From: Bacillota bacterium
GTDB taxonomy: Bacteria > Bacillota > Clostridia > Lachnospirales > Lachnospiraceae
Length of the DNA stretch: 64,000 bases
Direction: 5' to 3'
NCBI GenBank assembly: GCA_023386315.1
Contig: JAEWJZ010000014.1
Location: forward strand, 315,001 to 379,000
The translations under genes and the position numbers were made by a program. The notes under the pieces were generated by a model that was not told the DNA's origin, did not search any database, and worked only from the letters and a program-made list of their open reading frames with translations. This document shows, in pieces, positions 15,111 through 22,227 of the stretch; within the stretch, counting starts at the first letter, position 1, and each line of letters begins with the position of its first letter.

Positions 15111-16577
15111 TTATTTATTTTTTTCATTACTAACTGTAGGAGTTGACCCATTAACCCCCGCGCCACCGCCGCCTGGTATTTTCATGTCCTGCATATCAGA
15201 TATATTAATACCTGATGCATCAATAAGTGCAGTACTATCCATCTTCTGCCCTTTGCTTGTTGATGGTATGGTTCCATTCAACTGACCTTGAATACTTTTT
15301 ACTCTCAAATTACAAAAACTATTCAAAACACGGACTGCTTTCTGAAACTCTTCATAGGAGCAAAACTTATTTGGATCCTCTTCAACATAAGTTTCAATGA
15401 GTGTTTTAGTATCTTCAATTCTTTTTGTGATGTCTGTAGAATCAAGAAATTCTCTGTAATACTTATGATACATTTTAATATATTTTTCATTTTGAAAAAT
15501 CCAACTCTGCATAGGACGATTGTTAAGTGCATCATTAATTGGTGTATTAACAGCTGTCGTAGATTCACCCACATCAAATGTCCCAAAGGACATATTATAA
15601 TCCCATGGTATCATGGTAAATTTGCCATCCTTTTCATAGAGAAAATAATTGTGTGCAGATTCACCTGTATAGCTATCACCATTTACCACAAAATTGTGGA
15701 CAATAAAATAACGAATTACTTTTTCTACATCCACAACATTTTCAAGATTATTTCCTTTATTTAAATCCTTTATAGATGAAATAAATCGTTTCTTGTCCTT
15801 TGACGTAATTTTGGTTTTGGCATTGTTAAAAAAAAGAGAATAGCTTTCGGGCTTTTCATCAATATATTGTAAATTAGCATCTGCAGAGCTACTTTCATCC
15901 AATTCATTTTCATTCAATTCATCTTGATTCACTATGTATTCTTTATTTTCTATTTCAACAGCCGAACTTTCCGGCTTATATAAATTACCATAGTTACTAC
16001 CATAATTTCTCTTAAGGAATGATTCCTCCAAACCTTCAATAGCCAGATAAAGCCCCCACTTTTTTCCATTTACTGTTATATTTGTATAACTGCATAAAGG
16101 ACTGCTGACACCGAAATCCCCCATCATCTGATAGGTCAGGTAATCCATCATATAGGTGTTGTCATAGATGATATTATTCAATGATAGTTTATCAAGGCCA
16201 TAATAGTTTATCGCCTTTTCATAATGATCAAATTCAATTTTAAAGCTATATCTGGTACTGCCTGATTCCGTCACTCCTTCAAGAGAAGATGAACCTTTTG
16301 CACGTATACCCACATTCGCATACTTCTTACCATCAATTACAACAGTACAGGAGGAATATTTCTTATCTGTACAGGATGTTATAAATTTATCCCAATCCTG
16401 CATAACAATATCAATATTGTGAACACGGGAATTATCAAAAAGTCGGTCTTCATACCCCGATGTCTTTTTTGCTGATACAATTCCAATCTTTTTCCCATTC
16501 ATAAATATTACTGTAACAATCAGAGCAAGAAGTATAGCAGCAATACATATTTTATCCATACACTTGTGGGTTGACAT
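15111..16577 (-). CDS. CotH kinase family protein, membrane-anchored
   Basis: A 488-residue protein. The start at 16577 has AGGAGG seven bases upstream. After a basic N-terminus, residues about 9-26 form one membrane anchor (IAAILLALIVTVIFM), so the rest is exported. The CotH domain shows GIRAKGSSSLEG, the Y-G-L-D-K-L-SLNN block, GLYLAIEGLEESFLKRN and the catalytic region MIPWDYNMSFGTF. CotH proteins of spore formers phosphorylate coat proteins. In this genomic setting (with VTC and DUF4956) members are found outside sporulation and their target is unknown. The C-terminus is Gly/Pro rich. It is third in the VTC operon, 10 bp after DUF4956. Confidence 0.87.
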   Translation of the reverse strand: MSTHKCMDKICIAAILLALIVTVIFMNGKKIGIVSAKKTSGYEDRLFDNSRVHNIDIVMQDWDKFITSCTDKKYSSCTVVIDGKKYANVGIRAKGSSSLEGVTESGSTRYSFKIEFDHYEKAINYYGLDKLSLNNIIYDNTYMMDYLTYQMMGDFGVSSPLCSYTNITVNGKKWGLYLAIEGLEESFLKRNYGSNYGNLYKPESSAVEIENKEYIVNQDELNENELDESSSADANLQYIDEKPESYSLFFNNAKTKITSKDKKRFISSIKDLNKGNNLENVVDVEKVIRYFIVHNFVVNGDSYTGESAHNYFLYEKDGKFTMIPWDYNMSFGTFDVGESTTAVNTPINDALNNRPMQSWIFQNEKYIKMYHKYYREFLDSTDITKRIEDTKTLIETYVEEDPNKFCSYEEFQKAVRVLNSFCNLRVKSIQGQLNGTIPSTSKGQKMDSTALIDASGINISDMQDMKIPGGGGAGVNGSTPTVSNEKNK

Positions 16578-16587
16578 TTCTTTCCTC

Positions 16588-17259
16588 CTATCCCATATAA
16601 TCTCCATTATAGCTCACTAATACAGCACTATTAACACCCTCTATTTCTGATAATTCATTAATAAAGTCGGTATTATCATTTTTTAATCGAATTTCCATAT
16701 TCAGATCAATCAACCCCTTACTTACCGATTTATTTTTTACAACACATCGTGATGCTTTTGCTTCAAGATATTCCTTTGCCTTAATTTCAACATTGTGGCT
16801 ATTACACTGAAGAATTACAATATATGGATTACTATAAGTTTTTTTATTAACAAAAACTATGAGTGTAATACCTATTACAATACAGCCAATGACTGCTAAT
16901 GGTATCATACCCGCAGCCAATATAATTCCTTCTGCAATTGACCAAAATAAAAAAGCTATATCTAGTGGCTCCTTAATCGCCGTTCGAAAACGTACAATTG
17001 ATAACGCACCTACCATACCAAGAGAAAGAACTACATTCGAGGTTACCGCCAGTATTACAATTGTAGTAATCATGGTCAATGCCAATAACGACACCGAAAA
17101 ACTGGAAGAATACATGACTCCATTATAAGTTTTTTTGTAAATGTAGCAAATAAATAGTCCAATACAAAAAGATAGCAGTAAAGCCACCATCATATCCAAA
17201 ATACTTACACTAGCTACCCTCTCCAGAAAGCTTGATTTAAAAATATCACTAAACTTCAT
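16588..17259 (-). CDS. DUF4956 domain membrane protein
   Basis: A 223-residue protein with three or four transmembrane segments in residues 20-135 (LSFCIGLFICYIY; LLALTMITTIVILAVTSNVV; IILAAGMIPLAVIGCIVIGI), a conserved SLGMVGALSIVRFRTAIKEP loop, and a soluble C-terminal ferredoxin-like half. This is the DUF4956 family, nearly always next to a VTC-domain polyphosphate polymerase. A partner or transport role in polyphosphate formation is plausible by context, but not shown. It is the middle gene of the operon. Confidence 0.87.
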   Translation of the reverse strand: MKFSDIFKSSFLERVASVSILDMMVALLLSFCIGLFICYIYKKTYNGVMYSSSFSVSLLALTMITTIVILAVTSNVVLSLGMVGALSIVRFRTAIKEPLDIAFLFWSIAEGIILAAGMIPLAVIGCIVIGITLIVFVNKKTYSNPYIVILQCNSHNVEIKAKEYLEAKASRCVVKNKSVSKGLIDLNMEIRLKNDNTDFINELSEIEGVNSAVLVSYNGDYMG

Positions 17260-17286
17260 AATTTTTATTTCTCCTTAAATATAATT

Positions 17287-17976
17287 TTAACCATATATAC
17301 GGCAAGCTGCATATTTAGAAAATGCTGTTACACGTCGTCCAGAAAGCTGAACCACATCTCGTATAATGGAAGGCAGGAATTCATCCCATTTAACCTCCAT
17401 AATTATACCGGAATCTCCCGCAGGAATCATAAGACAGTCAGAGTTTAGAAAGTCTATGCATTGAATACCCGTACGAATATCATAATCAAGTGTAATACGG
17501 ACATTTCCCGGTTCATAGACATAGGGTTCTCTTATGTAGTCCACAATGGTTTTTGGTCGTAAACCTTGCATTGTCATTTTCAGATATAATTCCTGTATCA
17601 ATGCATCCTCTTTCATTTTCATCCATTGGGTTTGCCCCTCCACAATATACTGAGCTTCCTGAATAGAAAGGACTGTGCTTTTTTTATTACATAGCCCATT
17701 TATTTTACTTTTCTTTTCAAGATGAATCAGCCCGGTATTGTCATTGTAATAGCGAATACGAAATTTTTCTCTTCTGCCTATGCCATCAAGCTTTTCACGC
17801 AAAACCTTATCCGTCATATTATCAAAGTATAAACTTCGGATTTTATATTTTCCGTCTACTGCATGAGAATCCTGCCTGGCAACAGCAATTAATCTTTGTC
17901 GAATCGTTATCATATCGCTATAAGTAATTACATGTTTCCATTCATGACGAAATTTAATAAAAATCACCCCCCTCAT
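17287..17976 (-). CDS. VTC-domain polyphosphate polymerase
   Basis: A 229-residue triphosphate-tunnel enzyme of the VTC family that polymerises phosphate from ATP. Visible are RHEWKHVITYSD, KYKIRSLYFDN, GIGRREKFRIRYYN and LEKKSKINGLCNKKS (basic tunnel residues), then RPKTIVDYIREPY, NVRITLDYDIR and IMEVKWDEFLP. The ATG at 17976 has no ribosome-binding site, whereas AGGGGGGTGA stands five bases before an ATT codon at 17956-17958, exactly where relatives begin (M-K-F-R-H-E-W). A start at that ATT is quite possible, giving 223 residues. It heads the VTC-DUF4956-CotH operon, behind a Pho-box-like repeat array. Confidence 0.87.
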   Translation of the reverse strand: MRGVIFIKFRHEWKHVITYSDMITIRQRLIAVARQDSHAVDGKYKIRSLYFDNMTDKVLREKLDGIGRREKFRIRYYNDNTGLIHLEKKSKINGLCNKKSTVLSIQEAQYIVEGQTQWMKMKEDALIQELYLKMTMQGLRPKTIVDYIREPYVYEPGNVRITLDYDIRTGIQCIDFLNSDCLMIPAGDSGIIMEVKWDEFLPSIIRDVVQLSGRRVTAFSKYAACRIYG

Positions 17977-17993
17977 ATTATCAATACAGAATA

Positions 17994-18057
17994 ATCATAA
18001 CAAAGAGTTCTTAACGGTTTCTTACCATATCTTAACAATTCTAAAACATCTCTTATA
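17994..18057 (-). promoter_or_regulatory. VTC operon promoter with tandem Pho-box-like repeats
   Basis: Minus-strand -10 TATGAT is at 17994-17999; no -35 box is seen. Instead TCTTAAC (18009), TCTTACC (18020), TCTTAAC (18030), TCTAAAA (18040) and TCTTATA (18051) recur every 10-11 bp, one helical turn. PhoB/PhoP-type response regulators bind such direct repeats in place of a -35 box. The similarity to TTAACA repeats of Gram-positive PhoP is by eye only. Confidence 0.5.
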
Positions 18058-18410
18058 GCTCGTTTTGTGCTCTTTTTTTGCCACTTCTACCTGAGGTAAT
18101 TTGGTAAGGATGTTTTTAATAAATATTAAAAATTCAATGAAGAGAATATGCAATATAAAAAGCCGGGTTATTACCGTCGGTGGAACGAAAAAGAAAGTAT
18201 CCGGAATTGACAGGAATGAAATGATTAATGTAGGTAAGGAAAAAAATCCTGTGATACGTATTACAGGTGCAGATAAAGTGTTTTAAATCACAAAGACTGC
18301 CCATACGCATCAGATGGGGAAATTACATGAATTTTCAACTCAAATAAATGTAGCTGTATCCTTTTACTGATCTATGAGTTCTGTTCACTTATGCTAAGTA
18401 GTTTAGCTAT

Positions 18411-18461
18411 CCGCCAAAACGTACAAAATTCCTTACCCCCATCACCGGAAAGTAAGGAATT
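18411..18461. repeat. Dispersed palindromic repeat, copy 1
   Basis: CCGCCAAAAC, then AATTCCTTAC (18427-18436), a C-run, and the exact inverted arm GTAAGGAATT (18452-18461). A second copy is at 20077-20127. The arms would form a stable hairpin in RNA. The pair flanks the sigma/anti-sigma genes. Confidence 0.65.
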
Positions 18462-18685
18462 CCGCCCTCATGGTAATCCATAACTTGTACCCCCTATAAA
18501 TATCTTTATTATTTATAATCATTATTTATAATCGTTTTAAAAGGCATACGCACTCAACGTGCCTTGAGGAGATAAAAATGATGTCATGAATACCTGATGA
18601 GTTCTTGGTGGCAAAAAATACTTCAAAATTTTATGCCGTTAAACTTTGTTTAACTCTTTAAATGGAATACCAGTTCCTCTCAATA

Positions 18686-19339
18686 TTAATTATCCCTATC
18701 ATCTATAGTTTCTAACACTTGATTCACATCTATATTTAATGGAGTTATTAAACATATATTATCCTTTAATATAATTTGATAGTTCTCAAATTCATAAACG
18801 AACAATTGATTATCCTTTTTACTTTTTAATTTTTTTATCATATCATCAATACTAATTTTATTTTTTGTCAAAGCCTCTTTCAATTTAATATGTTCACTAT
18901 TAAACTTAATAAAAGAAAGATCCTTGAGATTATATGTGTATACCATATATTCATCTGATTTGCATATATATTCTGTACCTATTGTTTTATCTATGGTAAA
19001 GCTAGGATATCTGCTTACTCCACTTAAATTATATTGTTGTAAATAAGCAAAAATTAAACCAGCAATTATTAAACTTGTACATATAATTCCTGAAAGAAAA
19101 AAAATAACGTTTTTTATCTTGTATTTCTTTTTACATTTTTTTAGATAATCAACTTCTTTGATATTCTTTTGCATCTGACTTTCATTAAAGATTACAGAAT
19201 TACTTTGTTTTTGATATTCTTTATGGCATTTTTCACAAGATTTTAAGTGTTCTTCTATTTCATTATTTGACTCAACACTTGTTAATCCTTCTAAATAATT
19301 AGGTAACAAATCTTTTACAATATAACAACTTAATTTCAT
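18686..19339 (-). CDS. Anti-sigma factor with zinc-finger HC2 domain
   Basis: A 217-residue membrane protein. The N-terminal cytoplasmic ZAS/zf-HC2 motif is C5...H31-x3-C35-x2-C38 (HLKSCEKCHKEY). A single membrane helix spans about residues 76-97 (VIFFLSGIICTSLIIAGLIF), followed by an extracytoplasmic domain of 120 residues without recognised homology. The start overlaps the sigma factor stop by 4 bp (ATGA), the usual coupling of an ECF sigma factor with its antagonist. It would hold the sigma factor inactive until an envelope signal arrives. Confidence 0.87.
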   Translation of the reverse strand: MKLSCYIVKDLLPNYLEGLTSVESNNEIEEHLKSCEKCHKEYQKQSNSVIFNESQMQKNIKEVDYLKKCKKKYKIKNVIFFLSGIICTSLIIAGLIFAYLQQYNLSGVSRYPSFTIDKTIGTEYICKSDEYMVYTYNLKDLSFIKFNSEHIKLKEALTKNKISIDDMIKKLKSKKDNQLFVYEFENYQIILKDNICLITPLNIDVNQVLETIDDRDN

Positions 19340-19824
19340 TTATTCTCTCCTCCCATTAATTTATTTTTAGCTCTATAATATGTCACTCTAGCCCAAGTTT
19401 CAGATTTTCCCATAATTTCGCCTATTTCCATGAAAGATAGGTCACTAGCAAGCCTGAGATAAATGACATCTCGCATTGTTTCATTTAAAAGTTGTATTTT
19501 CTTATATAGATATACTTTTTCCTGTCGTTTTATAATTTCATCTTCAGCACTACCATATCGAAGGATTTCAGATTCGATTTCATCTATATTCATAGAGTTT
19601 TCTTTTTTATTCTTTTCTAAATAATGATACCAAACATGTTTTGCAATTTGACAAAGCCAAACAGATGGTTTGCATTCTCCACGATAATTTTTTATTGATT
19701 TCATTGCTTGATAAAAGGTTTCTTGTGTCAATTCTTCGGCTAAATTCTGATTATTAACCATGCTCATTAAAAAATAATATACCTGTCTGCCATGTCTTTT
19801 ATAATATATTTCGATATCTTCCAC
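19336..19824 (-). CDS. ECF-type RNA polymerase sigma factor
   Basis: A 162-residue sigma-70 family protein with region 2 (about residues 8-72: NLAEELTQETFYQAMKSI, WLCQIAKHVWYHYL) and region 4 (about 100-155: MRDVIYLRLASDLSFMEIG, MGKSETWARVTYYRAKNKL). It starts at a GTG at 19824 with AGGAGG six bases upstream. It is coupled to the anti-sigma gene downstream. The pair is bracketed by two copies of a palindromic repeat. No target promoter can be proposed from this window. Confidence 0.9.
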   Translation of the reverse strand: MEDIEIYYKRHGRQVYYFLMSMVNNQNLAEELTQETFYQAMKSIKNYRGECKPSVWLCQIAKHVWYHYLEKNKKENSMNIDEIESEILRYGSAEDEIIKRQEKVYLYKKIQLLNETMRDVIYLRLASDLSFMEIGEIMGKSETWARVTYYRAKNKLMGGENK

Positions 19825-20076
19825 TTTTTCACCTCCTTATACAGTAAGTCAGTAAAAATAATATTTCGTTACAATTTTTTTATATTGTTAATTTTTTAAT
19901 TCCCTGATAATCTTTATGAATCATACATCAATGACATTTATTCATAAATTTTATATATTAACTTTATTATGAACAAGCTTTTTTTCAAACGAATAAGTTG
20001 CACTCTTTCAACATATTGTGGTCTTATCCTACTTTTTTCCTTACTGCCATAACCTTTACCAAAATATATCTACTTC

Positions 20077-20127
20077 CGCCAAAACATGCATAATTCCTTA
20101 CCCCCCTATCTAGGAAAGCAAGGAATT
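20077..20127. repeat. Dispersed palindromic repeat, copy 2
   Basis: CCGCCAAAAC at 20077-20086, AATTCCTTAC at 20092-20101 and GCAAGGAATT at 20118-20127 (9 of 10 inverted match). The block from CCGCCAAAAC through the C-run matches the copy at 18411-18461 apart from a few changes; the loops differ while the arms are kept, as expected for an element selected for its fold. Confidence 0.65.
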
Positions 20128-20181
20128 CATTCCACATCATTTATAATCTAACACGCCTACATCTTCACTTTAAAATCTCCT

Positions 20182-20256
20182 CTACCCTTGATTTTTCTTT
20201 CCTTTCTTCTCCAGCAACACGACAGTCTCAACGTTCCCCTGGACGGAAGTTTTATA
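20182..20256 (-). pseudogene. 3' remnant of an RlmD-like 23S rRNA methyltransferase gene
   Basis: The minus-strand frame reads TSVQGNVETVVLLEKKGKK and ends at TAG (20182-20184). This parallels the C-terminus of the intact RlmD 500 bp further on (HVETVCLLEKKAQ) and RlmD proteins in general. An in-frame TAG lies right upstream (20257-20259), so only some 24 codons survive. It is a second, different copy of the gene end, not a simple duplication of the neighbour. Confidence 0.6.
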
Positions 20257-20291
20257 CTACATGGCAGAAATAAACTGATGGATTTTTAGGC

Positions 20292-20310
20292 GGGGTAATA
20301 TTTTTACCCC
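20292..20310. repeat. Small perfect hairpin
   Basis: GGGGTAA (20292-20298) and TTACCCC (20304-20310) with a five-base loop TATTT. The role is unknown; the run of T before and inside the loop does not make a clear terminator. Confidence 0.4.
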
Positions 20311-20390
20311 ACTTGGTACAGTTTACTTCTGCTAAAGCTTTCAATAACGTATCGTCAATTGCTAAACCTTACAAACTGGAATTTGATTAA

Positions 20391-20576
20391 TTACTTTTCT
20401 TTATATTCATTGTCCTTTTTCCTATTCACCTCCTTCACACCAAGAATCAAAAACATTAAAGCGAAAAAAATATATGCAATCTCCATAAGTATATCACTAT
20501 TTGTAAAATTCATTATTGCAGCAATTAAGCATATTATTGATAAAACTATATTTACTACCGATGCTACTTTTTTCAT
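20391..20576 (-). CDS. Small membrane protein of unknown function
   Basis: A 61-residue protein starting MKKVASVVNIVLSIICLIAA at 20576, with GGGGAAGG upstream. Two hydrophobic helices (about residues 4-24 and 29-47) are followed by a charged tail KEVNRKKDNEYKEK. The reading frame extends upstream to 20618, but that part lacks a start signal. No family was recognised. Such two-helix proteins are common in Lachnospiraceae. Confidence 0.5.
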   Translation of the reverse strand: MKKVASVVNIVLSIICLIAAIMNFTNSDILMEIAYIFFALMFLILGVKEVNRKKDNEYKEK

Positions 20577-20726
20577 ATTTACCTTCCCCATAAATTCAAA
20601 TTTATCTTTCAGCCACAAAATTAATCTATACCTTCCGATATTTGGGTAAAATAAGTTTCCGTGGACTAATCAAATAAACCAAAAACACACGTCCATCTTC
20701 TTTCCAAAAAGCCAGAAACCTTTGAT

Positions 20727-22097
20727 TTACTGGGCTTTCTTCTCCAGCAAACAAACCGTCTCCACATGTGTCGTCCACGGAAACATATCGCATCCTCTAA
20801 CCTTAACAAGCTCATACCCTCTCTCCGCCAGATACTTCAAATCCCTTGCCAGCGTTGCCGAATCACAGCTGACATACACCACCCGCTTGGGTTCCATCTT
20901 CACAATGGTCTCCATACATTTCTCATCGCACCCTTTCCTTGGCGGGTCCACAACAATTACATCAGCATAAACCCGGTTCTTTTCATACTGTTCCGGCAGT
21001 ACCTCCTCTGCCTTCCCTACGAAAAACTCCGCGTTCTCAATACCATTTAGTCTTGCATTCTCCCTTGCATCATCAATTGCCTGGGGAACGATCTCCACTC
21101 CATAGACCTTCCTGGCCTTCTGCGCAAGAAACAGGGATATGGTTCCGATTCCGCAATACAGATCCCAGACAGTCTCGCCGCCGGTAAGCCCCGCATACTC
21201 CAAAGCAGTTCCGTATAACTTCTCTGTCTGCACCGGATTCACCTGATAAAAGGATAGAGGGGAAATACGGTATTGTACGGAACCAATAGAATCCGTAATA
21301 TATCCGGGTCCATAAAGGTTCTCCACCTTGTTTCCAAGAATCACATTGGTCTGTTCTTTATTTACATTCAGGGATATGCTTGCCATTCCGGGGATCTCAA
21401 GCAGACTTTTCACCAGCTCCTCGCTGTGAGGCAACTGATTTCCGTTGACTACCTGACACACCATCAGCTCACCTGTCTGAAACCCCTTCCGGATCAGCGT
21501 ATGACGAATCAGGCCCTTATGAGTGCTCTCCTCATAAGGAGCCAGATGAAACCGCTCCATGTGGGCCTTAATCCGCCTCAGCACCTCCTGGTTCTCCTCA
21601 ACCCCTAACAGACAGTCCTCACACCCGATAATGGCATGAGTCCTTCCTGCATAAAAGCCTGCGACAGGTCTTCCTTCTTTATCCTGCCCCCAGGGAAACT
21701 GCGCTTTATTCCGATATCTCCATGGCTCGTCCATACCCATAACAGGAAGCATGGGAACATCAGCAAAACCGCCGATACGTGTAATGTTGCCATATATTTT
21801 ACGTTCCTTATAACGAAGCTGTTCTTCATAGCTCATGGCCTGCAGCTGACAGCCTCCGCACTGCCTCGCTACCGGACACCGGGGAGTGATTCTGCCTTCT
21901 GACGGCTTGATGATCTGCTCTAAGTGTGCAAAGCCGTAGGATTTTTTTACCTTCATTGCTTTTGCTTCTACCTGATCCCCGATTACCGTATCCTTTATAA
22001 ACCAGGTGAAGCCATCGGTTTTTCCGATTCCTTCTCCGGTTTCACTAAGATCCTCAATCAACACCTGGATCCTGTCATTTTTCTTCCACTCTGCCAT
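20727..22097 (-). CDS. rlmD: 23S rRNA (uracil-1939-C5)-methyltransferase
   Basis: A 456-residue RNA methyltransferase. The start at 22097 follows GGAGG by five bases; an upstream ATG at 22121 does not. Domains in order: TRAM (about residues 5-60), iron-sulfur cysteines C74, C80, C83 (RCPVARQCGGCQLQ) with a fourth in CEDC, and the SAM domain with VWDLYCGIGTISLFLA. The catalytic cysteine is in VYVSCDSATLARD and the conserved tail is MFPWTTHVETVCLL. Clostridia often have two such paralogues, so the exact uridine target (747 or 1939) is not certain. Transcription is separate from the helicase upstream, whose terminator lies between. Confidence 0.9.
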   Translation of the reverse strand: MAEWKKNDRIQVLIEDLSETGEGIGKTDGFTWFIKDTVIGDQVEAKAMKVKKSYGFAHLEQIIKPSEGRITPRCPVARQCGGCQLQAMSYEEQLRYKERKIYGNITRIGGFADVPMLPVMGMDEPWRYRNKAQFPWGQDKEGRPVAGFYAGRTHAIIGCEDCLLGVEENQEVLRRIKAHMERFHLAPYEESTHKGLIRHTLIRKGFQTGELMVCQVVNGNQLPHSEELVKSLLEIPGMASISLNVNKEQTNVILGNKVENLYGPGYITDSIGSVQYRISPLSFYQVNPVQTEKLYGTALEYAGLTGGETVWDLYCGIGTISLFLAQKARKVYGVEIVPQAIDDARENARLNGIENAEFFVGKAEEVLPEQYEKNRVYADVIVVDPPRKGCDEKCMETIVKMEPKRVVYVSCDSATLARDLKYLAERGYELVKVRGCDMFPWTTHVETVCLLEKKAQ

Positions 22098-22168
22098 TTC
22101 GTCCTCCAATTGACTCCTCATTTGAACTAATTGTATCCTGTTTTCTTTCAGGAAGCAAGAAAAAAACA

Positions 22169-22220
22169 GGAGCTAAACACCTCCGGTAAGACAGGCCGTC
22201 TTCCTTCGTTGTTCAGCTCC
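22169..22220 (-). terminator. Intrinsic terminator of the DEAD-box helicase gene
   Basis: GGAGCTAAACA (22169-22179) and TGTTCAGCTCC (22210-22220) pair at 10 of 11 positions; inner GGTAAGACAGGCCG sequences add structure. On the minus strand the stem is followed by a run of seven T. It lies directly after the helicase stop codon. Confidence 0.8.
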
Positions 22221-22227
22221 CGAAAAT

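Larger units (their letters stand above)
17977..18685. other. 709-bp gap between the VTC operon and the anti-sigma gene
   Basis: It contains the VTC promoter with its repeat array and one copy of a dispersed palindromic repeat (18411-18461). A 61-codon reading frame at 18101-18286 is lysine-rich, resembles nothing I know, and starts with TTG without a good ribosome-binding site, so it is not called. Nothing else was recognised. Confidence 0.5.
19825..20390. other. 566-bp gap between the sigma factor and a small membrane gene
   Basis: It holds the second dispersed repeat (20077-20127), a decayed RlmD-like 3' end (20182-20256) and a small perfect hairpin (20292-20310). The AT-rich remainder shows no gene I can support. 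Confidence 0.5.

Noticed and set aside
18101..18286. 61-codon reading frame on the + strand, lysine-rich
   Set aside because: TTG start, no convincing ribosome-binding site, no recognisable features; lies in the leader/gap region opposite the VTC promoter.
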